The notes under the pieces: generated by a model
The model's input: the letters and a program-made list of their open reading frames with translations, nothing else
The model's database searches: none
Told to the model about the DNA's origin: nothing
Shown: in pieces, positions 15,274-23,545 of the stretch
Numbering within the stretch: position 1 is the stretch's first letter
Layout of the letters: every line of letters starts with the position of its first letter
Program-made: the position numbers and the translations under genes
Assembly: GCA_035540755.1 (NCBI GenBank)
Contig: DATLGD010000063.1
Coordinates: 1 to 34,507, forward strand
Reading direction: 5' to 3'
From: DATLGD01 sp035540755
Lineage (GTDB): Bacteria; Actinomycetota; Actinomycetes; Mycobacteriales; SCTD01
DNA length: 34,507 bases

Positions 15274-16752
15274 TCAGAACACCTCGCCCATCGCCGGATC
15301 GCGGGTGTCGGCGGCGGTCCGCACGCCGGGCCGCTCCCCGCACAGCCGCGGCGTCGGGAAGACCTTGCCCGGGTTCGCGATGCCGTCCGGGTCGAACGCG
15401 CAGCGGACCAGCTGCATCGTGTCGAGGTCGGCCTCGGTGAACTGCTTGCCCATCTTGTGCCGCTTCTCCTGGCCGACGCCGTGCTCTCCGGTGATGGAGC
15501 CGCCCGAGGAGATGCAGAGGTCCAGGATCGAGCCGGCCAGCTCCTCGGCGTCGTGCGCCTGCCCGTCGACGGCGCCGTCGAACAGCACCAGCGGGTGCAG
15601 GTTGCCGTCGCCGGCGTGGAAGACGTTGGCCACCCGCAGCCCGACGGCGTCGGCCATCCGGGTCATCTCGGCGAGCACCTCGGGCAGTCGGGTCCGCGGG
15701 ATGACGCCGTCCTGCACGAAGTACGAGGGGCTGATCCGGCCCACGGCGGCGAACGCGGACTTGCGGCCCTTCCACATCAGCGCGCGCTCGGCGGCGTCGG
15801 CGGCGATGCGCGTCTCGAAGGCGTTGCGGGCCAGCGCGATCTGCTCGACCTGCGCGAACTGGGCGTCGACCTCGACCTGCGGCCCGTCCAGCTCGATGAC
15901 GAGCACCGCCGTGGCCCCGGCGGGGTAGCCGCAGGCCACCGCCGCCTCGGCTGCCTCGATGGCCAGGGCGTCCATCATCTCGATGGCGGCCGGCAGGATG
16001 CCCGCGGCGATGATGTCGCTGACGCAGCCGGCGGCGTCCTCGACGGTGCGGAACCCGACGAGCATGGTCTGCACGGCCTCCGGCACCCGGATCAGGCGCA
16101 GCGTCACCGACGTCGCGACGCCGAGCGTGCCCTCGCTGCCGATGAAGGCGCCGAGCAGGTCGTAGCCCGGGTGCTCGGGCGCCGGCCCGCCGAGCTGCAC
16201 GACCTCGCCGTCGGGGAGCACCACCTCGGCCCCCATGACGTGGTTGACGGTGAAGCCGTACTTGAGGCAGTGCGCGCCGCCGGCGTTCTCGGCGACGTTG
16301 CCGCCGATCGAGCAGACCAGCTGCGAGCTGGGGTCGGGCGCGTAGGCCAGGTCGTGCGGCGCGGCGTCGCGGGTCACCCAGAGGTTGATGACGCCGGGTT
16401 CGACCTCGACGCGGGCGTTGTCGGGGTCGACCGGGCCGAGGCCGCGCAGGCGGGACAGCACGAGCAGCACGCCGTCGGCGCTCGGCAGCGCCCCGCCGGA
16501 CAGGCCGGTGCCGGAGCCGCGGGCCACGAACGGGACGCCGGCCCGGTGGCACAGCCGCACGGTGTCGACGACGTGCTGCCGCGACTCGGCGAGCACGACG
16601 ACGGCGGGGGTGACCCGGAAGTTGGCCAGCCCGTCGCACTCGTAGGTGCGCAGCTGCGCGCGGTCGGTGAGCACCCGCTCGGCTCCGACCGCGTCGCGCA
16701 GCGCCTGCGCCAGCTCGGCGGTCCGGCCGGCCGGCGCCTCGGTGACCGTCAT
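15274..16752 (-). CDS. glcD: GlcD: glycolate oxidase catalytic flavoprotein subunit
   Basis: A 492-aa FAD-linked oxidase from ATG 16752. The FAD_binding_4 domain (about 40-180) shows VPFVARGSGTGLSGGALP and SIGGNVAENAGGAHCLKYG. The C-terminal FAD-oxidase domain includes NVFHAGDGNLHPLVLFD and ends with GGSITGEHGVGQEKRHKM and FDPDGIANPGKVFP, the classic GlcD/D-lactate dehydrogenase signature. Together with GlcE and GlcF it oxidises glycolate, and often D-lactate, to glyoxylate. The gene starts 3 nt after malate synthase, the enzyme that consumes glyoxylate, so product and consumer are made together. Confidence 0.95.
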   Translation of the reverse strand: MTVTEAPAGRTAELAQALRDAVGAERVLTDRAQLRTYECDGLANFRVTPAVVVLAESRQHVVDTVRLCHRAGVPFVARGSGTGLSGGALPSADGVLLVLSRLRGLGPVDPDNARVEVEPGVINLWVTRDAAPHDLAYAPDPSSQLVCSIGGNVAENAGGAHCLKYGFTVNHVMGAEVVLPDGEVVQLGGPAPEHPGYDLLGAFIGSEGTLGVATSVTLRLIRVPEAVQTMLVGFRTVEDAAGCVSDIIAAGILPAAIEMMDALAIEAAEAAVACGYPAGATAVLVIELDGPQVEVDAQFAQVEQIALARNAFETRIAADAAERALMWKGRKSAFAAVGRISPSYFVQDGVIPRTRLPEVLAEMTRMADAVGLRVANVFHAGDGNLHPLVLFDGAVDGQAHDAEELAGSILDLCISSGGSITGEHGVGQEKRHKMGKQFTEADLDTMQLVRCAFDPDGIANPGKVFPTPRLCGERPGVRTAADTRDPAMGEVF

Positions 16753-16755
16753 GGC

Positions 16756-18375
16756 TCAGCTCAGCCGGGCGTACGCCGGGACGGTGAGGAACTCCTCGAA
16801 CTCGTCGGCCAGCGCGACCTGCTCGAACAGCTCGCGGGCCTCGTCGAACCGCCCGCTGTCGTAGCGCTCGTCGCCGATCGCCGAGCGCACCTTGGCCAGC
16901 TCCTCGTCCTCGACCTGCCGCACCCAGTCGGGGGTGATCGGGGTGCCCTCGGCGGTGGAGACGCCGTTGTGCACCCACTGCCAGATCTGCGAGCGGCTGA
17001 TCTCGGCGGTGGCGGCGTCCTCCATGAGGTTGTTGATGGCCACCGCCCCCCCGCCGCGCAGCCACGACTCCAGGTACTGGATGCCGACGCTGACGTTGTT
17101 GCGCACGCCGGCCTCGGTCACCTGCCCTGGCGTGGACTTCGCGTCGAGCAGCTGCCCGGCGGTGACCTGGACGTCGTCGCGGGTGCGGTCGAGCTGGTTG
17201 GGCCGGTCGCCGAGCTTGGCGTCGAACACCTCGAGCGCCACCGGGACGAGGTCGGGGTGCGCCACCCAGGAGCCGTCGAAGCCGTCGTCGGCCTCGCGGC
17301 TCTTGTCGGCCCGCACGGCCTTCAGGGCGGCGTCGTTGACCTCGGCGTCCCTGCGGTTGGGGATGAACGCGGCCATGCCGCCGATGGCGTGCGCACCGTG
17401 GCTGTGACAGCTCTTGACCAGCAGCTCGGTGTAGGCGCGCATGAACGGCACGGTCATCTTGACCTCGGAGCGGTCGGGCAGCTGGAACTCCGCGCCGCGG
17501 GTGCGGAACTTCTTGATCATGGAGAAGATGTAGTCCCAGCGGCCGGCGTTCAGGCCCGAGGAGTGCTCGCGCAGCTCGTAGAGGATCTCCTCCATCTCGA
17601 AGGCGCCGAGGATGGTCTCGATCAGGCAGGTGGCCCGGACGGTGCCGCGCGGGATGCCGAGCGCCTCCTGGCCGGCGACGAAGACGTCGTTCCACAGCCG
17701 CGCCTCGAGGTGGCTCTCCATCTTCGGGAGGTAGAAGTACGGGCCGAAGCCCTTGTCGATGGCGATCTGCGCACTGGTGGTCATGTACAGGCAGAAGTCG
17801 AACAGGCTGCCCGACACCGGCTCGCCGTCGACGAGCACGTGCCGCTCGGGCAGGTGCCAGCCCCGGTTGCGGACCACGAGCGTCGCGACGGTGTCGTTGA
17901 GGGCGTAGGTCTTGCCCTGCTCGCTGGTGAAGTCGATCTGGCGCAGCCAGGCGTCGCGCAGGTTGAGCTGGCCCTGCACGAGGTTGTCGAAGGTGGGGGT
18001 GTTGCTGTCCTCGAAGTCGGCCATGAAGACCTTGGCGCCGCAGTTCAGCGCGTTGATGACCATCTTGCGGTCGGTCGGGCCGGTGATCTCGACCCGGCGG
18101 TCGACCAGACCCGGCGCGGGCGGGGCCACGGTCCAGTCGCCGCCGCGGACCTCGGCGGTCTCGGGCAGGAAGTCCGGCAGCGCGCCGGCGGCCAGCTCGG
18201 CGTCGCGCTCGGCCCGGCGCGCCAGCAGCTCGGACCGGCGCGGGCCGAAGCGCCGCTGCAGGTCGGCGAGCAGTGTCAGCGCCTGCTCGGTGAGGACCTG
18301 CTCGTAGCCGTCGCGCCAGGCGCCGACCACCTCGACGCCGGGGACGTGCGGTGCGGCGGTGGTCGTGCTGCTCAT
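16756..18375 (-). CDS. aceB: Malate synthase A
   Basis: A 539-aa class A malate synthase from ATG 18375, with GAGGAG about 10 nt upstream. Recognisable blocks are MVINALNCGAKVFMADFEDS, YFYLPKMESHLEARLWND, TVRATCLIETILGAFEMEEI, EHSSGLNAGRWDYIFSMIK and IPNRRDAEVNDAALKAV. The length matches the roughly 530-aa class A rather than the roughly 720-aa class G found in many actinobacteria. It condenses glyoxylate with acetyl-CoA to malate. Isocitrate lyase is not adjacent; the neighbours are glycolate oxidase genes, so its job here is probably disposal of glycolate-derived glyoxylate. It is the first gene after the putative IclR operator. Confidence 0.96.
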   Translation of the reverse strand: MSSTTTAAPHVPGVEVVGAWRDGYEQVLTEQALTLLADLQRRFGPRRSELLARRAERDAELAAGALPDFLPETAEVRGGDWTVAPPAPGLVDRRVEITGPTDRKMVINALNCGAKVFMADFEDSNTPTFDNLVQGQLNLRDAWLRQIDFTSEQGKTYALNDTVATLVVRNRGWHLPERHVLVDGEPVSGSLFDFCLYMTTSAQIAIDKGFGPYFYLPKMESHLEARLWNDVFVAGQEALGIPRGTVRATCLIETILGAFEMEEILYELREHSSGLNAGRWDYIFSMIKKFRTRGAEFQLPDRSEVKMTVPFMRAYTELLVKSCHSHGAHAIGGMAAFIPNRRDAEVNDAALKAVRADKSREADDGFDGSWVAHPDLVPVALEVFDAKLGDRPNQLDRTRDDVQVTAGQLLDAKSTPGQVTEAGVRNNVSVGIQYLESWLRGGGAVAINNLMEDAATAEISRSQIWQWVHNGVSTAEGTPITPDWVRQVEDEELAKVRSAIGDERYDSGRFDEARELFEQVALADEFEEFLTVPAYARLS

Positions 18376-18455
18376 GCGGGGCGGACTCCTCAGGGGGCGG
18401 ACATCGGGGACGACCTGGACTCTGTCGCAGCTCGCAGCCGGACCGCCAGCACCGC

Positions 18456-18482
18456 CGGAAAGTCGTTTCCGCCTTGCGGAAG
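18456..18482. promoter_or_regulatory. Tandem overlapping IclR-type operator dyads
   Basis: CGGAAA-GTCG-TTTCCG at 18456-18471 is a perfect 6-bp inverted repeat with a 4-bp gap, close to the GGAAA(n4)TTTCC form known for enterobacterial IclR/AllR sites. The right half is reused in a second dyad, TTCCGC-CTT-GCGGAA at 18467-18481. Three half-sites thus lie about one helical turn apart. It sits 81 bp upstream of the malate synthase ATG and 20 bp downstream of the iclR stop codon. The adjacent IclR protein is the natural ligand. Binding itself is inferred. Confidence 0.6.
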
Positions 18483-18502
18483 CGGCCGCTGCCGCGGCGC
18501 GG

Positions 18503-19282
18503 TCAGCCGCGCGCGGTCAGGCTGGCCGCCAGCTCGGCACCTGCCCGCTGGAGCGCCGCCACGACGTCCGGGGCGTCCCGGTCGAGCCGGCTGGCCGGCG
18601 CCGACACCGAGATGGCGGCGACGGCGCCGGGCCCCGGCCCGATCGGCACCGCCAGGCACCGCACGCCGACCTCCTCCTCCTCGTCGTCGACCGCCCAGCC
18701 GCGCGAGCGCACCGTCGCCAGCTCGGCGGCGAAGGCGGGCAGGTCCACGAGGGTCCGGGCGGTCCGGGCCGGCAGGCCGAGCCGGCTCACCACGCGCCGC
18801 ACGTGGTCGTCGTCGTACCAGGCGAGCAGCACCTTGCCCACGGCGGTGCTGTGCGGCAGGGCCCGTCGCCCGACCTCGGTGAACATCCGCATGCGGTGCC
18901 GACCCGGCGCCTGCGCGACGTAGACGACGTGGTCGTCCTCGAGCACCGCGAGGTTCACGGTCTCGCCGACCTGAGCGGCCAGCTGGTGCAGGAACGGCAG
19001 CGCCCAGCTGCCCAGCAGCCGGGTCGCGGCGTCGCCGAGGGGCAGCAGCGACGTGCCGAGCGCGTAGCGGCGGTCGGGGTCCTGGCGCACGTAGCCGCGG
19101 GCGGCCAGGGCGGCCAGCAGCCGGTGCACGGTGCCCAGCGGCAGCCCACTGCGGGCGGCGAGCTCGGTCAGCGGCAGCCGGCCTCCGCCGTGCGCGAGCA
19201 CCTCGAGCAGCAGCAGGGCGCGGTCGACGGACTGGACCGTCCCGCTGCCGCCGGCCGCCGGACCGCCCGCTCGCGAGGTCAC
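18503..19282 (-). CDS. IclR-family transcriptional regulator of the 2-hydroxyacid operon
   Basis: A 259-aa regulator from GTG 19282. The winged helix-turn-helix spans about 15-80 (VQSVDRALLLLEVLAHGG, LTELAARSGLPLGTVHRLLA, GYVRQDPDRRYALGTSLL). The effector-binding domain covers about 95-255 (LAVLEDDHVVYVAQAPG, HSTAVGKVLLAWYDDD, RGWAVDDEEEEVGVRCLAVPI), with the family's usual Cys before the final GAVAAISVSAP strand. IclR proteins commonly control glyoxylate and glycolate genes with small acids as ligands. It lies immediately upstream of aceB on the same strand and 14 nt after the GlcG-like gene. Activator versus repressor role cannot be told. Confidence 0.93.
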   Translation of the reverse strand: MTSRAGGPAAGGSGTVQSVDRALLLLEVLAHGGGRLPLTELAARSGLPLGTVHRLLAALAARGYVRQDPDRRYALGTSLLPLGDAATRLLGSWALPFLHQLAAQVGETVNLAVLEDDHVVYVAQAPGRHRMRMFTEVGRRALPHSTAVGKVLLAWYDDDHVRRVVSRLGLPARTARTLVDLPAFAAELATVRSRGWAVDDEEEEVGVRCLAVPIGPGPGAVAAISVSAPASRLDRDAPDVVAALQRAGAELAASLTARG

Positions 19283-19296
19283 GCCGGCATGTTCTC

Positions 19297-19719
19297 TCAG
19301 GCGCTGGTCTGCAGACCCACGGCCGCGACCGCTGCGGCGCAGGCCGCCTCGTCCTGCGCACCGGTGCCGCCGCTGCCGCCGATCGCGCCGAGCAGCAAGC
19401 CGTCCCGGTAGACCGGCACCGCGCCGGTCTGGGGCGTGTAGCGGCCGTGCGTCATCGCCGTCAGCGCCGTGGCGAAGTTCGGCATCGGCTCCATCTTCTG
19501 CTTCTGCGCGTCGCTCGGGGTGCCGTAGGCCGCGGCGGTCCAGGCCTTGCCCTGGGCGACGTCAGAGGTGATCCACGGTGCGCCGTCCATGCGGGCGAGC
19601 GCGAGCAGGTGACCGCCGGGGTCCATGACGGCGAAGGCCATCGGGACGGCGGCGGCCTCGCGGGCAGCGGTGAGCAGGGCGTGGGCGTCGTCGAGGGTCA
19701 GCACCGGACCATCGTGCAC
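19297..19719 (-). CDS. glcG: GlcG/HbpS-family (DUF336) protein
   Basis: A 140-aa protein starting with GTG at 19719 (MHDGPVLTLDDAHALLTAA). Conserved features of the GlcG/HbpS fold are the VPMAFAVMDPGGHLLALARM strand pair, GKAWTAAAYGTPS and QTGAVPVYRDGLLLGAIGGSGG. Members occur in glycolate operons (GlcG in E. coli) and as haem-binding HbpS in Streptomyces. The molecular role in glycolate operons is not established. It is the first gene of the minus-strand block, followed 14 nt later by iclR, so the two are probably co-transcribed. No secretion signal is present. Confidence 0.9.
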   Translation of the reverse strand: MHDGPVLTLDDAHALLTAAREAAAVPMAFAVMDPGGHLLALARMDGAPWITSDVAQGKAWTAAAYGTPSDAQKQKMEPMPNFATALTAMTHGRYTPQTGAVPVYRDGLLLGAIGGSGGTGAQDEAACAAAVAAVGLQTSA

Positions 19720-19750
19720 CCTGCCCGCTCCGCGCCGACCCGGCGTCGCC

Positions 19751-19990
19751 TCACTCCCCGTGCGTGTGCCCGCGGTACTCGTTGCGGAGGTCGGCGATCG
19801 CGTCGATCACGGTGGCGTGGCGGGCGCCCTGCTGGGCGCGGAACTCGGCCAGCTCCGCCCGGACCTCGGCGATGCTGCCGCGCAGCTCAGCCGACCCGGC
19901 ACGCAGCTCGGCGAAGCCCGCGCGCATCTCGAGCGTCAGCACGTCGAGCCGGTCCATCGGCTCCTCCTCGGCGTCGGTCACCGTCGTCAT
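19751..19990 (-). CDS. Small coiled-coil protein (79 aa), unknown function
   Basis: It starts with ATG at 19990, with GGGGAGG 5 nt upstream, so expression is credible. After a short acidic start (MTTVTDAEEEPMDRLDVL) the protein is a run of heptad-like units, each roughly x-A-E-L-R: MRAGFAELRAGSAELRGSI, then AEVRAELAEFRAQ. This predicts a long amphipathic coiled coil. It ends NEYRGHTHGE with a possible metal-binding HTH. Internal seven-residue near-repeats suggest growth by duplication. No family is recognised. It sits between guaA and glcG on the same strand but seems independent of both. Confidence 0.6.
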   Translation of the reverse strand: MTTVTDAEEEPMDRLDVLTLEMRAGFAELRAGSAELRGSIAEVRAELAEFRAQQGARHATVIDAIADLRNEYRGHTHGE

Positions 19991-20043
19991 CGTCGCCTCC
20001 CCGCGCTGCGTTGTCCACGAGGAAGCATCCCCGTCGGCGGTGC

Positions 20044-20057
20044 GGTGCGGTCGCACC
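20044..20057 (-). terminator. Hairpin downstream of guaA
   Basis: GGTGCG-GT-CGCACC is a perfect 6-bp stem 26 nt beyond the guaA stop, in the 92-nt gap before the coiled-coil gene. There is no T-rich tail. It is a plausible but weak terminator. Confidence 0.35.
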
Positions 20058-20082
20058 CGACCGGATCTGTGGAGGAGCGGCG

Positions 20083-21678
<1,596 letters not shown>

Positions 21679-21704
21679 CCCGCGCAGGCTACCGGCGCCG
21701 GCAC

Positions 21705-21720
21705 TGCTCCGAACGGAGCA
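21705..21720. promoter_or_regulatory. Perfect 7-bp dyad in the guaA / protease divergent gap
   Basis: TGCTCCG-AA-CGGAGCA is a perfect inverted repeat, 27 bp upstream of the guaA start and about 90 bp upstream of the protease start. Its compact form and its place between divergent genes suggest an operator for an unidentified regulator. No purine riboswitch-like structure was seen here. Confidence 0.45.
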
Positions 21721-21751
21721 ATCCGCCGCCGACCGCAGGCAGGAGATGCCC

Positions 21752-21771
21752 GGAGGAGGTCGAACTCCTCC
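21752..21771 (+). promoter_or_regulatory. Stem-loop in the protease leader
   Basis: GGAGGAG-GTCGAA-CTCCTCC forms a perfect 7-bp stem with a 6-nt loop, 37 nt before the protease ATG. It could be an mRNA hairpin in the 5' leader or an operator. It also contains SD-like GGAGG in its left arm, but the nearer CCGGAGAG at 21795 fits the start better. Confidence 0.4.
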
Positions 21772-21808
21772 ACCAGCCCCCCGTTCCTCTGACCCCGGAG
21801 AGCCCTGC

Positions 21809-23461
21809 ATGCGCATGACGCGCCGGGCTGCGGTCCTCACCGCAGCCACCCTGCTCCTCGCGCCCGTCCCGGCCCTGGCCGCCGGTCCGCTGTCCGGCGG
21901 TGCCGGCAGCACGACCGGCGCCACCGCCGGCCACGCGACCGCCGCCGACGCGCTCGTGTCGTCCTGGCCGGCCGTCCCGGTCGACCAGCGGCTGCAGCCC
22001 TACCTGGCCGAGCAGCTCGCCGCCACCTCCGGCGACCCGCTCCGCGTCATGGTCAGCGGTACCAGCACCCGGGCGGCGCTCGACGCCGTCGCCGCCGCCG
22101 GGCTCGCCGTCCAGCAGACCTGGGACGCGGTCGGCGTGGTCGTCGCCGTCGGTCCGCCCGACGCCGTTCGCGCCGTCGTCGGCCAGCCGGGGGTCACCTA
22201 CGTCGAGGGCGACGCAGAGCTGACCACGACGCTCGACACGGCGCACACGGCCACGCGCAGCGCCGACGCCCTTCCGGTGTTCCGCACCGCCCAGGGCTCC
22301 CGGGTCGACGGCGCGGGCATCACCATCGCGATCATCGACACGGGCATCGACAGCACCCACCCGATGTTCCAGCGCGGCGGCAAGACCACGGTCGTGCGCA
22401 ACCTCCGCAACATCTGCGACCGCCTCACCCTGGCCTCCGACACCTGCTTCCAGAACGACCCCGTCGGCGACACCGACACCGCGGGCGGCCACGGCACGCA
22501 CGTGGCCGGCATCGCCGCCGGCGTCGAGGTCACCACGACCGGCGCAGCGCCGAAGAACCTGCGCGGGGCGGCCCCCGGAGCCAACCTCGTGGGCTTCGGG
22601 CTCGGCCAGGGGCTGTTCGTCGTCAACGCCAACGCCGCGATGAACTGGGTCGTCGAGCACCAGCACAACCCGTGCAAGTCCGCCACCCAGCAGACCGGAC
22701 CGGCCGACCCCGCGTGCCCGCCGATCCGGGTCACCAACCACAGCTACGGCCCGAGCGCCGCCCCCAACGGCAACACCTTCAACGAGAACGCCGCGGACGT
22801 GCGCCTGCAGCGGGCACTCGTGGCCAAGGGCGTCGTGCCGGTGTGGGCTGCCGGCAACGACGGCGGCAACGGCAGCCGGGCCGTCACCAACCCGCCCGGC
22901 ATGGACCCGACCGGTGGAGTGCTCATGGTCGGCAGCTACAACGACGCCAACACCGGCAGCCGCGATCGTCAGATGAGCACGTTCTCCTCGCGCGGCAAGG
23001 CCGGCGACCCGACGACCTACCCCGATCTCGCTGCTCCCGGTGACCGCATCACGAGCGCCTGCCGGCTGTACCTCCCGATCTGCATGACCGGGCTGGCGCC
23101 GCTGAACGGCCCGGGCGCCACCGACGTCGGCACGTTCAACACCATCAGCGGCACCTCGATGGCCGCGCCGTACGTGGCCGGCGTCGTCGCCCAGCTGTTC
23201 CAGGCGAACCCGGGGCTGACGCCGGCGCAGGTGGAGCTGATCCTCGAGGACACCGCCCACCAGTTCACCTCCGGCGCCCCGTACGAGCCCGACCCGCGCA
23301 ACCCCGGCTCGGACACCTCGTTCGACAAGGGCCACGGCCTGGTCGACGTCTACGCCGCGCTCGAGCGGGTGCTCGGCTCGCCGACCGCGACCGTCTCCGC
23401 CAGCGGCGGCTCGCCGGCGGACGGCGTCCGGGACGTCAAGGGCAAGCGCGTCAGGAAGTAG
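21809..23461 (+). CDS. Secreted subtilisin-like serine protease (peptidase S8)
   Basis: A 550-aa protein from ATG 21809, with GGAGAG just upstream. Residues 1-25 are a Sec signal peptide (MRMTRRAAVLTAATLLL, cleavage likely after PALAA). A propeptide of I9-inhibitor type follows at about 45-140 (LRVMVSGTSTRAALDAV, GVTYVEGDAEL). The catalytic triad is Asp177 (IAIIDTGID), His228 (GGHGTHVAG) and Ser450 (ISGTSMAAPYVAG), with oxyanion Asn350 (AAGND). Several paired cysteines fit an extracellular enzyme. It ends in a short basic tail (KGKRVRK) with no anchor or sorting signal, so the mature protein is probably released. Substrate unknown. All catalytic residues are intact. Confidence 0.95.
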   Translation: MRMTRRAAVLTAATLLLAPVPALAAGPLSGGAGSTTGATAGHATAADALVSSWPAVPVDQRLQPYLAEQLAATSGDPLRVMVSGTSTRAALDAVAAAGLAVQQTWDAVGVVVAVGPPDAVRAVVGQPGVTYVEGDAELTTTLDTAHTATRSADALPVFRTAQGSRVDGAGITIAIIDTGIDSTHPMFQRGGKTTVVRNLRNICDRLTLASDTCFQNDPVGDTDTAGGHGTHVAGIAAGVEVTTTGAAPKNLRGAAPGANLVGFGLGQGLFVVNANAAMNWVVEHQHNPCKSATQQTGPADPACPPIRVTNHSYGPSAAPNGNTFNENAADVRLQRALVAKGVVPVWAAGNDGGNGSRAVTNPPGMDPTGGVLMVGSYNDANTGSRDRQMSTFSSRGKAGDPTTYPDLAAPGDRITSACRLYLPICMTGLAPLNGPGATDVGTFNTISGTSMAAPYVAGVVAQLFQANPGLTPAQVELILEDTAHQFTSGAPYEPDPRNPGSDTSFDKGHGLVDVYAALERVLGSPTATVSASGGSPADGVRDVKGKRVRK

Positions 23462-23479
23462 CTGCAGGACCCGTGCAGC

Positions 23480-23511
23480 GGGGCGTCGGCGACCTCGGTC
23501 GCCGGCGCCCC
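23480..23511. terminator. Strong bidirectional terminator hairpin
   Basis: Positions 23480-23494 pair with 23497-23511 over 15 bp, with one G-T wobble and almost no loop (GGGGCG... to ...CGCCCC). It lies 19 nt after the protease stop and 35 nt beyond the stop of the convergent GGDEF-EAL gene, so it can serve both. Confidence 0.75.
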
Positions 23512-23545
23512 GTCGCCGTCGCCGACCCGGAGCCGCGAGGGCGGG

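Noticed and set aside
18359..19411. Plus-strand frames opposite iclR and malate synthase
   Set aside because: They mirror the codon bias of the true minus-strand genes and encode no recognisable motif.
21679..21808. Possible purine riboswitch upstream of guaA or the protease
   Set aside because: No three-way junction with the conserved loop sequences is present; only simple dyads are seen.
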